DNA from: Henricia sp. BOLD:AAB3569
Lineage: Eukaryota > Echinodermata > Asteroidea > Spinulosida > Echinasteridae
Length of the DNA: 64,000 bases
Assembly: GCA_037783545.1 (NCBI GenBank)
Contig: JBBELK010000298.1
Location: forward strand, 4,650,001-4,714,000
Reading direction: 5' to 3'
Below the pieces are notes generated by a model that was not told where the DNA came from, ran no database searches, and was given only the letters and a program-made list of their open reading frames with translations. Positions within the stretch are counted from its first letter, which is position 1. Every line of letters starts with the position of its first letter. A program made the position numbers and the translations under genes. Positions 22,215-34,100 of this stretch are shown in pieces.

Positions 22215-22459
22215 CAGGGGCCAATTTAACGGCGTTGTTTAGCACTAATTTGTTTAGCACATAATTTCTTTGCTTTGTAAAATTGGTTTCCAGCAAAACA
22301 TACGCCAAATTGGTGGTTTTTATAGTAACAGAAGCAAAATATTAGTAAATACATACCACATACAATTTTGGCTGGCAATCCATTTTTTGCAAAATAAAGC
22401 AAAGAAATTCTGTGCAAAGCAAATGTTTGTGCTAAACAGCGCCATGAAATTGGCCCCTG
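22215..22459. mobile_element. MITE with CAGGGGCCAATTT ends (possibly hAT-like)
   Basis: The left end CAGGGGCCAATTTAACGGCG is mirrored by CGCCATGAAATTGGCCCCTG. Inner words TTTAGCAC / GTGCTAAAC extend the arms to about 40 bases. It is 245 bp and non-coding. A fragment of the same family sits at 28410-28465. Confidence 0.8.
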
Positions 22460-23217
22460 GGCGCTGGGCTCGAGCGAACAGTTATTAGGGATGTTCGGGA
22501 AGCTTACGCTGCGAGGCCGTAACAAAGCCTTGTGTTAGCCCGGTGGCTGACTCCATCACAGTGTTCCAACTCGCGGACGGGTCTCTCGTTTGAAGGCTCG
22601 GTGTAATGACGCCACTTTCGTTTTTCCTTGCGAGTCAAGCGATAGCAGTGTTTTTAAAAACCCCGCCTGGCAACAACCTTTGACCTGTGTTCTCAGAAAG
22701 GGCTTTCCCGAGTAATTCGGTGTATAAAACTATTTGAACGCCACTATTATCACTCATGTTAAACGCTCAATTTATCTTCTTCGTCGTGATCTCCTTCTTG
22801 AATGACTATCATTAATTCATTATGTTCTATTGCCATTGTACTCTTGATAAATGGTGAAAATGATAGATATTTAGATTGTCAATGTAAGACGATTTCCTGT
22901 ATTTTGAAAATGCGGACACAATAAAGAATTTAATCTAATCTAGTTTAAATTTAAAGGTGTTAATAGTGATTATAACAAACGACTCATTATTTTTTTTTAA
23001 GTGTAAATGGTACCTAGGCTTTGTGGAAGAAATTGCCAACTGAAGGCGTTTTTGTTAATCGTTTGCAAACGATTTTTATCATTCATTCAACACAAAAATC
23101 ATCATGAATTTTTAAAGTTTTCTTAAATATTGCTGCATAATAATGTTAATTGATGAACTTCCTTGTAAAAGTTTTTCAATCATGCATATTTGTCTTTAAC
23201 ACATTAAAGCTCTCACC

Positions 23218-23326
23218 AATTCTTGGGTTTTACTTGGCTTGACAACCAGTTGCTATCCGCCATTACTATGGACACAGTAATGGCGGATATAGCAACCGTT
23301 GTCAAGTCAAGTGAAACCCAAGAATT
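23218..23326. repeat. 109-bp foldback (long hairpin)
   Basis: AATTCTTGGGTTTTACTTGG and its near-exact reverse complement form arms of about 49 bases around a ten-base loop TATGGACACA, with only a few mismatches. In the unit II copy (about 44065-44130) only the loop and right arm remain. It is probably a small foldback element. Confidence 0.75.
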
Positions 23327-24080
23327 AAATCTGGCAGTTATATTGTAATTGAGATGCGGAATACTCTATATCATCCCATTGTTTATAAAGTATCCGAGGA
23401 ATTCGTAGTTCTGACCTGCTGTTCAAACTGACCCCACGTGAGCATTGACCAATCAAAACAGAGTTACATGTACACAAACAACGCCACTATAATGCAGCAC
23501 GATAAGTAACAGAAGACATTCTTCTATATTGTTCCCCCATTGTGTCTCAAACTTCTAAGGAATTTTAAAGGAATTCGTTCAGTTTTTAGGAGGGAGCGTT
23601 GGTGCGTTAACAAAAGGGAATAATGTGTAGGTATAGGGGATGGACTCATTTTGTCAAATATCGTGCTGGGTATACGACGCCGCACACCTGGTGTGCATTA
23701 ACACGTGCTGCATGATATGCGCGTGCTTGAGTACACTGCTTGTTGTAAGCTTGACTGTTGTACACCGATCGAGTCACTCGAGAGTGGATTTTACTTGGTC
23801 AATTTCCACAAACCGAAGTGTTTGAACGGATTTGGGCATGTGGACGACCTCGTATCAGTAAAAAAATTACCAAAACACAGTGTTCTGTTCAAAGGTAAGA
23901 ATTATTTTATGGACATAAAATGCTGATATATCTTCTAAAATCGGCTTTATATAGTCACATGTGACCCGGTCATTTTTGAAATGCCTTCACACTTGCGTTT
24001 TGTCACGACCAAGTCCTGACCAATGGCTCACGTGTGAACACGCATGAACACGTCATTGCACAAGAGTTTACAAACCGAAC

Positions 24081-24460
24081 GGTATTTTTTCCTTATACAT
24101 TGAACAAAGATTTGAAGGAATTACCTCCTGGAATCAACAGATCATCCAATTTTAAGATATACTTCCCACTTGCATATTTGTCGCAAATGTTGCATTTCTG
24201 AGATAAATAAATGATAAAATTACTTCATAAAGTAATGCACAAAATTACGACGCGAGCGGCCCGCGCATAAGGCGACAACAGGGGACGCTGCGCGCGCTGG
24301 GGAATGGTTATCTTGTGCAAGGAGAAAATGTGATTTTTCTACAGAACAGCAACATTTACGACAAAAGTGCAAGTGGGAAGTATATCTTAAAATTATATTA
24401 TCTGTTGATTCCAGGAGGTAATTTCCTTCAAATCTTTGTTCAATGTATACGGAAAAATAT
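24081..24460. mobile_element. MITE with about 100-bp inverted arms
   Basis: The left arm GTATTTTTTCCTTATACATTG, with a following GATTTGAAGGAATTACCTCC, is mirrored on the right; the pair spans about 24081-24185 and 24355-24460. The centre is GC-rich (GCGAGCGGCCCGCGC). The corresponding unit II segment near 44855 lacks it, so it post-dates the duplication. Confidence 0.75.
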
Positions 24461-25070
24461 TGTGCTTACATTGTTGAACAGTTTAAGTAACAAAATGTGC
24501 CCCACAAGATGACAGGTATTGAATACGGTCTATTGCAAGGCCAGGCAAATTTTCTATATAAAATTTGTCGAGTGATTCCACCAGGTTGGGACACTAAGTG
24601 TGACATTTTCTTGTTTTCACAAAATGGTCGATAAGTAAGCAACAAGTCATTTACATAATTTTCTTGCATCATATGGTTGCTTTCATTGTTCTTTGATAAT
24701 ATATAAATCATCAGTCTTGTTGGAATTGCTATTTCTAAAAATGGTGGCTTCGGACGTAACATGAACACCACGACAATTTTGCTCTTTTCTCTCTGCCCTT
24801 GAAAGTTCCATTGTTGAATTTGACATTAGTACACAGTTTTTGTAATCAGAATTGAGGATTCTGTCCTGAATTTCTGTGTTGTTTGAGAAAATTTGTTGAA
24901 AAACGCTGAATGTCAAACCCACATTTGCACACAACTCCATTTAGTTGACTGTTGCTCCTATGTTTTGTTATAAATAATGGAGGCCTCATTCAACTGCTAT
25001 TATTTCTTAGTACTACATCGTACATAGTACTATACCTAGGCCTACTGCACCAGTAAGTGAAAAAAAATAT

Positions 25071-25851
25071 GGTCATTCCATATCAATTCAACGAGCTTTT
25101 GGACCTGACCCTCACAGATTGAAATGAAATTTGGTGTGCTAATTGGACTCCTTGAGAAACCCCGAGAACTAACATTTTATATCATTTGGTCAATTAATTT
25201 TTAAAATACGGGTCAACGAACCTTTTCTAATTAGCATGACCTGCTATGTTTGGACAGTTATATCTCTAAAAGTAATGGACCTAGAGAGATAAACTTTACA
25301 TCATTTTAAAGCTCTTGAAATGGCCTTCAATATATAACATCAAAATTGTATCTCGTACTACAAAAAAGTTATGTAAATTTATAACCTTTGCAAAAATGCG
25401 TATTTGTCAAAATGCGTATTTGTTTAATTTGTTAAAATAAATGATATAATAGGTCTACATGTACAAATGCACACTTGAAATGTTCCACTGATAAAGCTTG
25501 CTGACTTACCGTATCGCAGGGAAGGCGAGGCGAGACAAAGCGTAAGTTTAAAGTCCGCTATAGATTGGTTCTACTCCCACCGTTAATCAGCAGATTACCA
25601 AATTAAATATCATTATGTCAGATAGGCCTATTGTTCGATTTTAAGCGCCCCTTGCCCTGAAACTGATGCAAGATTTTGAAAAAAAGTAGACTAAATAGGA
25701 TTGTTAACACGAATGTTTATTAAAGGTGTTGTTTGGATTGTAATTTTTAGACAAAGGATACGCTTTTTTCCGTTCGGGGACCAAGTTTTTGACTCAAAAA
25801 AAGCCATAGTTGTCACAGTATCGCACATTACCCGAAGAACAGCCTCAGCGT
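25071..25851. other. Intergenic stretch at the junction of the two duplication units
   Basis: AT-rich DNA after the last match to unit II (25070) and before the repeat of the window start (25852). No gene, RNA or element ends are recognised. Confidence 0.5.
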
Positions 25852-26500
25852 AAGACTCGCACGCTGCGGCTTACATGTTTCCGCACGCTCAGCGCTATGT
25901 TTTAGAGGCCTAAATTACTTTCACCGCCGTAAAGTTGCTTATCTTATTTCTTGTTTTTAGCGTTTGTATAGTTAACTTTATACCAGTGGAAATGTTACAA
26001 ATTTGACAATTTACGAGGAATAGTTTTAAGGTACAAATGTTCTAGGAATGTCCAGGCATAATATACCTTTAACCTGAAAGGTAAAAGTACAAGTATGTGC
26101 ACATATTTTCGATCACGCGATCCTAATTTGTTCACAATATCTCCAACAGGTGGGACGGGGACGAACTGGTAAATTGAATATGCAAACCAGCAGGTAAGAT
26201 TGTACATTAAAAAATAGAAACTACTTTCTAAGTCTGGTAATAATTTAATACAAAACCTTCTTAATTCTCGCGGATAATTCAGATGTTGGATGTTTCCAGG
26301 GATGACCTTTTGAGCAGCTATATACAGAAAGACTTCGGTACCCCTGAATAAATTGAATTCATGTAACTTGCTGGCTCGAAGGAGTTGAAGGGCCGGGGAA
26401 CTCAAATCACCAAATCGCAAACTATCAAACTGTATCGCTGGGTCGTGCACCACTTTGATTGCTCTCGCATAAAAGGAAAACTTAACAAAATGAACCGGCT

Positions 26501-26573
26501 AGCTCGGTGGTCGAGTGGTTAAGACGTCTGCCATGTATGCAGGAGGTCGTGGGTTCGAGTCCCACCCGAGCAC
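26501..26573 (+). tRNA. tRNA-like SINE head, unit 1 (probably not a functional tRNA)
   Basis: Folds as a 73-base cloverleaf: acceptor stem with six of seven pairs, A box TGGTCGAGTGG (26508-26518), an anticodon stem TCTGC/GCAGG around CATGTAT, a five-pair T stem and B box GGTTCGAGTCC (26552-26562). Position 33 is A instead of the invariant T, and the formal anticodon would be TGT. With the attached repeat body it is best read as a SINE promoter. A second copy lies at 26757-26829. Confidence 0.5.
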
Positions 26574-26756
26574 GCTATGAAGTTTTTCATAGTGTCTCGG
26601 GAAAGCACTGAGTATACAGTGTTAATAAATACGTCGGGTAAGGGCAAAAAACAACCTTACTTAACATTCAATTTCCCCGACGCAAGTCTAAATCAAATTC
26701 TGACTAATTGCAATCCCCGTTGCAAAATGATTCAAACCGGCCATTCAACACCGGCT

Positions 26757-26829
26757 AGCTCGGTGGTCGAGTGGTTAAGACGTCTGCCATGTATGCAGGA
26801 GGTCGTGGGTTCGAGTCCCACCCGAGCAC
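26757..26829 (+). tRNA. tRNA-like SINE head, unit 2 (probably not a functional tRNA)
   Basis: Appears identical to the head at 26501-26573, with the same A33 loop anomaly. It is the second unit of the SINE dimer. Confidence 0.5.
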
Positions 26830-27323
26830 GCTATGAAGTTTTTCATAGTGTCTCGGGAAACCACTGAGTATACAGTGTTAATAAATACGTCGGGTAAGGG
26901 CAAAAAAACAACCTTACTTAACATTCAATTTCCCCGACGCAAGTCTAAATCAAATTCTGAAAATGAAAAGAGACAAAACATTGTTTTGTATCGTTGAACA
27001 GTGTTGTGGTCTCCTAGTCATCCTGCTCTGCGGCAGTCAAATGGTCTGCAGTGGCGAACAAAGACGGAAAACGAAGGCTTTCTAAGGTCAGTAAGAATAG
27101 AAATTGAAATCTGTTGTAATCTCCCAATGTCGAATTTGTTTAGGGGTTCTCTAATCAATCATATCGTCGTTTCTCGATAACACGCTTGGCAAAAAAAGAA
27201 TACTGCAATGACAGACAATAATGACCCAGCGTCAAGACAGATCAGACCACACAAAAAAGCGGGGCACTAAAGGAAATATATACCACTTAAACATTATGAT
27301 TTGACTAAAGTCATGAAATTTAA

Positions 27324-27721
27324 AGATAGTATACATGATTGGTAAACTGTTACAAAAAGTTTTATCCCCCTGTGATTGAAGATATGCATGATTAAAACCA
27401 GCTCCGTACTTCGTCTAACTTTTGAGAAAACAGTCCAAACAAAAGGGTTTGCCCCAAAACTTTACTTCGCCCTGAACCATTTCGCCCTGAACCACGGTTT
27501 GGGGGCGAAATGGCACTTGGGCGAAATGGTTTTGGGGCGAATTGGATTTTTGTCTCATGAGACGAAAAATAATTGTTTTACTCATTTCTTAAAGACTATA
27601 GCACTTCAGACAATACCATTTCAGGGAAGGTTTTCTACGGTCATCATGTTTATATTGTGCGAGTTCGGCGTTCATCTGTGAACATTTCGGATTTTCGAGC
27701 TACCAATCATGTATACTGCCT
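27324..27721. mobile_element. TTAA-flanked MITE, relative of 19232-19564 in reverse orientation
   Basis: Starts AGATAGTATACATGATTGGT after TTAA (27320-27323) and ends CCAATCATGTATACTGCCT before TTAA (27722-27725). The middle, including TTAAAACCAGCTCCGTACTT, is the reverse complement of the interior of the element after gene 2. About 398 bp. Confidence 0.8.
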
Positions 27722-28409
27722 TTAAGAACACTGGAATGGATTTCGCTGGGCATTACCTGTGACAGTTCGGACGTCACGGCTTCCCATCATAGTTCCGAGA
27801 TTCTTTACCTTCCGGTCAATGTTACTTTTCGTGGTACATGTATATATGGCTACATATTACAATTGGTGGCTATCCTTTCGAAGTATATGACAAAGGGTGA
27901 AATTCGGAGTTAAATCTGTCGTATTTCCCATACAATCCATACACATTTGATAAGTATGGCCTGCAAAATTTAATGATTTTTTTAAAATGTGGAATACGAC
28001 ATATTTAACTCCACATTTCAACTTTTTGTAAACCAGTTGTGGAAATGACAACATGCATTGATTTTTGTCATGCTTAAAACATCCTTATTAGCTTAAAACA
28101 TCCTATGTAGAACCGAGATGGGTGCCACGAGATGACACAAAAACCGATGGCGTCACACGGCCTAATAAAATTGCCCATTGTCAAAGGTTTTGTGATAACG
28201 CATTTTGTACATTTACACATTGGTCATTTTGAATCTTACAGTTTTATCTCGTTAATAAAAGGTCCTTTGGACTTCGCAGATTACCTTATTATCAAGAATG
28301 ATGACAAACAATGATTAGGACCTAAATTTTCCTTCTTATAAGCAGATTGCTATAGTAATGTTTTATCGAGATTCGACTGTATTATGTGCCACAATTCTCT
28401 TCCTGCCTC

Positions 28410-28465
28410 CAGGGGCCAATTTCATGGCGTTGCTTAGCACACAAATTTGCTTAGCACGTGTATAA
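28410..28465. mobile_element. Fragment of the CAGGGGCCAATTT MITE
   Basis: CAGGGGCCAATTTCATGGCG and TTAGCAC words match one end of the element at 22215-22459. The other end is absent. Confidence 0.6.
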
Positions 28466-28475
28466 AGGTAAAATG

Positions 28476-28970
28476 TAAAGCCGCCCTCGGGTCGACCTTG
28501 CGACGATGCAGAACAGGCGACGACTGACTTTTTATAACCAATCTGCGCCTGAGCTACGCCCGTCGGCATCAACATCTTCGGCGACTGTTTTGCGACCCGA
28601 GTGTAGTTCCGACGGCATTTAATACGAAAACCGGCATCAGGCGGCGCTCAAAGAATCAGCAATCGCAAGAGTTGAACATGTTCCACTTTTGCGACGTGAT
28701 GCCGATTGTCACAGCCAATTTCTATGGAAGAAAACAAGATGAGCGCACAGCACGCGCATCCATATTTCCTTAGCCAATCAGCGGGCGGAAAAATCACAAC
28801 AACGTGCGTGACATGAGCATGCTTGCGATTATTTTATGTCGAGTTGGTGCTTGTTTAGCGATACTCACACGATTTGTTTAGTTTTGTGACCTGAGTGTTA
28901 CTTTTTTGCTTGACGCCGAATGTTCCGTCACGGCACAAGAGAATCGCAGGTCGACCTGAGGGCGACTTTA
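28476..28970. mobile_element. MITE-A upstream of gene 3, intact copy
   Basis: The ends TAAAGCCGCCCTCGGGTCGA and (right, reverse complement) TAAAGTCGCCCTCAGGTCGA are inverted repeats of about 26 bases. About 495 bp. The equivalent upstream of gene 2 is broken by three insertions. It ends 490 bases before the start codon and may have been recruited as promoter-proximal DNA. Confidence 0.75.
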
Positions 28971-28975
28971 GGCAT

Positions 28976-29352
28976 TATTTTTATTTTATTATTATTATTA
29001 TTTCTTTCTGGTATTCATACCAAGGATTCCTCAATAGTGCTCATTGCACTGTCACTCGCAAGCGTGAGGAAACCCATGAAGAATTAGAATTAGAAATGGC
29101 CAGAGACACCGGGGATGATCCCCCTTGCTCTTCACGAAAGAATGCTCTGGGATCTTTAGAGTGCGTTTCCATTACCTAACACACTGGACCAACAGCTTTA
29201 CATCCCTTCCGAAGGATGGAGCAAGTGTGGTTGAGTGCCTTGCCCAAGGGCACAGGTACCATAGCCGTGGGGAGGTTCGAACCTGGAACCCCAAGTTTTC
29301 ACCTATGATTGCGAGTCAATGACCTAAACCGCTCGTCCACGGTACCCCACAA
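28976..29352 (-). repeat. tRNA-derived SINE upstream of gene 3, 7-bp target duplication
   Basis: Read on the minus strand it starts GTGGGGTACC, has an A box TGGACGAGCGG (near 29331-29341) and a B box AGGTTCGAACCTC (near 29273-29285), and ends in a TAATAATAATAAAATAAAA tail at 28976. TAGGCAT occurs on both sides (28969-28975 and 29353-29359). The gene 2 upstream region has a single uninterrupted TTTAGGCATGCATAT. Confidence 0.85.
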
Positions 29353-29354
29353 TA

Positions 29355-29463
29355 GGCATGCATATATATACATTCAGCCTGTCTGATATGTTTTGGTTTG
29401 AAACCATGATCAACTACTCAATTATTTCCGTTGTAGAGAACCAATTTTGACGGCAAGTGCATC
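29355..29463 (+). promoter_or_regulatory. Gene 3 proximal promoter / 5' UTR
   Basis: GGCATGCATATATATACATT carries a TATA-like word about 95 bases before the ATG. The stretch then matches gene 2 up to the start, including a candidate 3' splice site TTATTTCCGTTGTAG in front of AGAACC. The SINE inserted directly on its upstream border. Confidence 0.45.
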
Positions 29464-31198
29464 ATGGCAGAACCTATGGACTTACCACCACCGGGGCTTT
29501 TCCAATTAGATCTTCCTGTCAATAAAGAAGACACCGCATACAAAGACGCCATAGGGCCGAAAATGATCGACATCGAACAAGCCTTGGAGGCACATGCAGG
29601 CAAACCCGAAGAACTCGCCCTCCTAAATCTATCGGGTCTCCTCAATTTCCGCCTTGAAAATTACGGAGATGCTGAAGAAATCTTCCAATCGGTTCTCAAA
29701 AAGGATGCAAACAACCTCAATGCAATTGCTAATTTGCTCTATCTGCTAGAGAAACTGGATAGAAGCTGGGAAGTAAAACGACTTCGCAAGAAATATCGGG
29801 ATCTGATGCAGACGCCTAATCCGGGGACAATAGCCAGACGCTTCGCTGAACAGGCGTATGCCTTTTCATTTGGTATCAACGTAGATAGTGGTGAAAAGGA
29901 GAGGCAGTTGAAATCTAACGAGATGTTCTCAAGAGCTCTCTCAGAAGCGGGCAATCATGTTGACGAGTCAGAAAAAGACTTCTGGAAGTTTTACATGGCT
30001 ATAAATGCCCGCAAAATCTTCAACAGTTTCAACCTGAAATCTTTAACTCCCTATCCACAGTGTGTGGAAAATATGAAAAGGGCCGTTACATTGTTCTATG
30101 AAATAATAAAACGAGAACCGGGTGATGCGGAATACAAGTGGGAGAGCTGGAGAAACCTAGCTGATACATTTCGCAAGATAAAGAGTGGACTGCATATGTA
30201 CCCTGACGAATTACCACAAGAACTTCGCCAATATCTTGACAAACCAGAAAAATGCATGAAAGAAGCACTTAAATTGTCCCCAAATGATCCGCATCTTCTG
30301 GCACGCTACGCAAACTTTCTGTATTCGACTGAAAAGAAGCGATTACCAGAGGTCATGCGATTGTTGCAGAAATCCATTGATATTGACGAAAGTGAACATA
30401 ATTACATTGCCTTCACAACTAGAGGTCAAATTGTTACTAGAAACATGGAGTACAACGTGAAAAACACAGGGGTCGATAATCCAGATTACAGGAGGAGGTT
30501 AGAGATGGCAAGAAATGATTTAAAACGTGCGATAAAGTACCGAAATGCCACCTGGGACTTACTGACTATTGCCCGCGTTTACCATCTCTTTGCGTTGTGT
30601 TCGTCAGACGAAACGCGCGAATCCCGGCGAAAATACCTGGAAAAAGAATTGGAGTACCTCACACGAGCACAAGACCGTGAAAAAAAGACGAGGTACAAGA
30701 CCGCGCTCACAGCCCTTGGACGATTTCATTTTGAGTGTGGCGAATATCGAAAGTCAATCGCCTACTATGAGCAGGTTTTAGACGTGGTGCGTAAAACATC
30801 TCCACACACAGGTAACTTCATCAACATGTTTCAAAGTTACTTCTGTCTGCAACGAAATGCATCAAATAAATCACAAATGATTGGAAAGATGGCGGAATGC
30901 TTAAAGCAAGGGATCAATAGGTACGGAATCAGCAAGATCATTAGCGACCATTTTAACTCTCTCCTTCAAAAATACCAGGAGGAGGCTTCGATGCTGAGGC
31001 AATACTGTGAAAGCATCCCTGACAGTGAGGCCCTTGTGGAAGTACTGACAAACGAGGAACCTCTTTCACCAAATGCAAAGCCTCTGCAAGATGGTGGAAG
31101 GCTTCAACACATTTGGGTTGGGTCCTCGGATCGGACGGAGGATGCAGCTGGCACTAGCGAGGACGGTACTTCGGAGAGATCCTTTCCACAAGCCACGG
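29464..31198 (+). CDS. Gene 3 exon 1: TPR array
   Basis: Encodes the TPR-like helices, differing from gene 2 mainly by scattered substitutions and a slightly longer segment after INARKIF. The donor at 31199 is GTATGC. Retaining the intron would add about 33 codons and end at 31297-31299, giving a TPR-only form. Confidence 0.82.
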
Positions 31199-34100
31199 GT
31201 ATGCTAATAACATTTGAATTCGACACGGGCTTAAAAGCTCATGTCGAAATCAAATATCAATGTATTTGCCAACCGTCTGTGTTAAAAAGGCCAAGGTAAA
31301 AAGCAGATGTTTAAATCCAATCGATGGCTAGCTTCATGTTATCTCTTTTCTTTTGCCGCGAATGTACGTCAGTATTTAGGGCCAGGGAGTGGTACGTGTT
31401 TTTTTTCCCACAAATTGTAAATTTTGACGCGAAAGATGACGAAAATATTCACCATATTGTATGCTCCCAAGGATTTGAGATCTTACTTAGGCAGCTGAAG
31501 AAGTTAAGGTTTTATTTATATGGTAATGGTACCAATTGACAAATGCTGCACAAATCTTGAATTATTTGGCCTTTCCTTAAATGTATGTTAAGCCCTGAAT
31601 TCCTTGAAAATGTTGTAGGTATCTTATAAATTTATTGTGTGTGTGTGTCTTGCGCCAAACCTGAGCTTTACTCTGTGGGACAACGGTTGACAGCGTTCCA
31701 AACAAAAGAGGTCTGTCTCGAAAATATCGAGACTGAAACAAGACAAATATTTGATTAACCTCCAAAGCTTATCTTAGTCGGACAAATTACAGCTATAAGA
31801 AACACTCTTTGTGCGAATCATTCTACTCTTGGACCATCTATTCACATTCTTCATCAGATGAATAAATGGACCATCTATTCGTATTCTATCGTCTGAAATC
31901 GCCCGTTCTTTCGCAGAAAACACCTTAGTTTAAGGAATGCTCTACTTAACCATAAAAATCGAAGTTGTCTTTCACTTACTGGCGTGGTATATAGCCACCA
32001 TCACAGCCCGTTAAACTTGAAACTCTTTTTGTATATACTCTGAACCACGACGGCCTAGGCACGGATAGCAGAGCTGGGGAGCAACTTCTTTCTGAAGGAG
32101 CAGCAAAAGAGGCCGTCATTCCAACCACCGGCGCCGCCAGCAACCAAACGCAATTCCATCTTCACATCCGTCAGGCAACACGTACTGTAATCTTCCTTGG
32201 GGAAAGTGTTGGCAACGCTATAAATTTTGGTACGTGATTCCAAAAAATATAGTTACTGTACTCGGGGACGATCTAACCTTGAAAATTACATCTGGAAAAA
32301 GCAGCTACTTTTTTCTGTTTACCAAAGTCATCATCTTTCAAATAGCATTAGCAATAAAATACACATTTTTTATTTCAAGGGGGAATCACTTTTGATCACC
32401 AATATTTACCTTTAGGCCTCCTGGAGTCATTCGGACCGAGTCCGTCGAACGATGGGGGACACTGCTTCTGTCTGTGGCGCAATTTGCATCGCTTTAATAG
32501 CTGACTGGCCTCTCAGTATAGACTCTGCCTGCACTGCTCCGGCTTTGATGGCGCTCCTCCAGAAACATATAGGCCCGTATTCTAAGACATCACTCAACGT
32601 CATCCTCCACTCACACTCCAGTGAGGAGGACTCAAGTGTAACTCAAGGAAAAGGAGAAGGTCTACCTCACCATCATTGAGGTATACCTCAACCTTACGGG
32701 AATAATGACATTTTGTTATTCAAAGAGATTCCTCAAGTTGCAATTGATTGAGGTCAGCCTGCACTGTTATGACTTGTGCTGGCTATTGAACAACAAGTTA
32801 TATAAATGATAATGTGGAATCTACATCACACAGGTCCAACCTTTCATTATCCAAAATCACAGAACCATGAATGAACAATGAAAGGTCAGACCAATTGCCT
32901 TGGTAGCACCGGCCCTGTTATACATTGCACATTCAAAAAGATCTAGGTCGGCCTGGTCGTTCTCTGTGTACCCACTACCAGTGTAGGAACCATGTCAAAC
33001 GCCATGTTTAGACTGACTGAGGAAGTCTCAAGGCAGGTATTGCCCTTCCTCAAGCTTTACTCACAGAGGAACACTTACTTGAGGAAGAGGGAGGTCTTTG
33101 AAATGGAAAATAGGTGAAGTCGACCTCGCACTCAGTGAGTAGCACCTTCTCCTCAATGAGTATGAGGTGGTCCTTAGTGAGGATGAGGAGTTCCTCAGTG
33201 AGTGTGAGTCGAGGAACGTCTTAGAATACGGGCCATAGACTGTGTTTGCTAGTCCCATCCTCTTAAATCAGTGCCCCTTTAACGCACTCCCCGATCGTGC
33301 GTACCGAGGCCCTGTTGAAACCGGCCCCATTTCGCTGGGGAACAAGCGACAGAAATCTTGTCGCCTCTCTAGATCAATCAGGACGCTTGGCAGTGCATTG
33401 CAGGCATTCAAATGTAACGCGCGCATATTGTAAACACGTGCATGCATGTGATACATGATACTCGATAATGCTGGCCGTTGTCCGCGTCGGCGATTGGCTG
33501 CTATTTAAAGCATACAGGGGAATCCGTTCTATTCACGTTGGTCAGCAGGCATCCCTGTTATTAATTTAAAAAACTGCGGAGTAAATAAGATCGTCGCCGG
33601 AAATGTTGGTAGGAATGGGACAGTCATAAGGAACAGAACCCATACCAATAGAATTTCTGGAAAGTATAGAAATCGTTTCTTTACGGCATAACATGACCAA
33701 ATTGATTAAATTACATTAAAATGTCTCGGGCGTGTGTTGGCTGAACACAACAGCCGACTTTACTTCACAGATTTGCGTGGATTTTATAAGGGTATAGACC
33801 TTTAACACGGTGCGGCTATGTCTTTCATTTTCCCCTTATTAAAATGAACGTAACCAAAGCGAGGCTTGCAGAAAAAAAATAGTTCTGTTTGGCTCTGTGT
33901 CGAAAATGTTCATTGTGTGCATCACAATGACATGCGCGCAGCGCGGGGAGTGATTCTCTCAGGGCGTGTTTGTTTCGGACGGATCCAGATTCAGATCGGC
34001 GCATTACCAAGGTGAACTCGTTCACTTCGCGCACATCCTGATCGAGATCTGTGATCTGTGGAATCCTTCTCGAAAGATGGTTGAGCGCTAGATCCAAAAT

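Larger units (their letters stand above)
22487..25070. repeat. Segmental-duplication block of unit I (partners between 40.2 and 51.26 kb)
   Basis: Blocks match in order: 22490-23180 with 40200-40940, 23280-23530 with 44080-44345, 23560-24060 with 44395-44855, 24465-24510 with 45755-45800, and 24550-25070 with 50730-51265. The unit II partner is stretched by many insertions. No gene is recognisable in either copy. Confidence 0.75.
26495..26959 (+). repeat. tRNA-derived SINE, tandem dimer with 8-bp target duplication
   Basis: Two near-identical units start at 26495 and 26751 with CCGGCTAGCTCGGTGG. Each has a tRNA-like head, then GCTATGAAGTTTTTCATAGT and a body with a CGTCGGG...CCCCGACG complementary pair. 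AAAATGAA is present on both sides (26487-26494 and 26960-26967). It sits about 15 bases downstream of the conserved TATA-like box of the ghost locus. Confidence 0.8.
25852..28409. repeat. Ghost of the gene 1 locus in unit II
   Basis: The 5' flank of gene 1 recurs at 25852-26486 and 26961-27018, including the TATA-like word. The 3' flank recurs at 27722-27862 and the more distal flank (6375-6970) at 28165-28400. Between them the 2.35-kb TPR-TIR reading frame is missing and I find no remnant of it. The gap holds a SINE dimer (26495-26959), about 300 bases of unrelated DNA (a possible donor AAGGTCAGTAAG near 27087) and a TTAA MITE. Either the frame was deleted here, or gene 1 was gained between these flanks in unit I. 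Confidence 0.75.

Noticed and set aside
27000-27100. Possible first coding exon of the ghost locus (ATGGTCTGCAGTGG with a GTCAGT donor)
   Set aside because: The frame closes almost at once and has no similarity to the N termini of genes 1-3.
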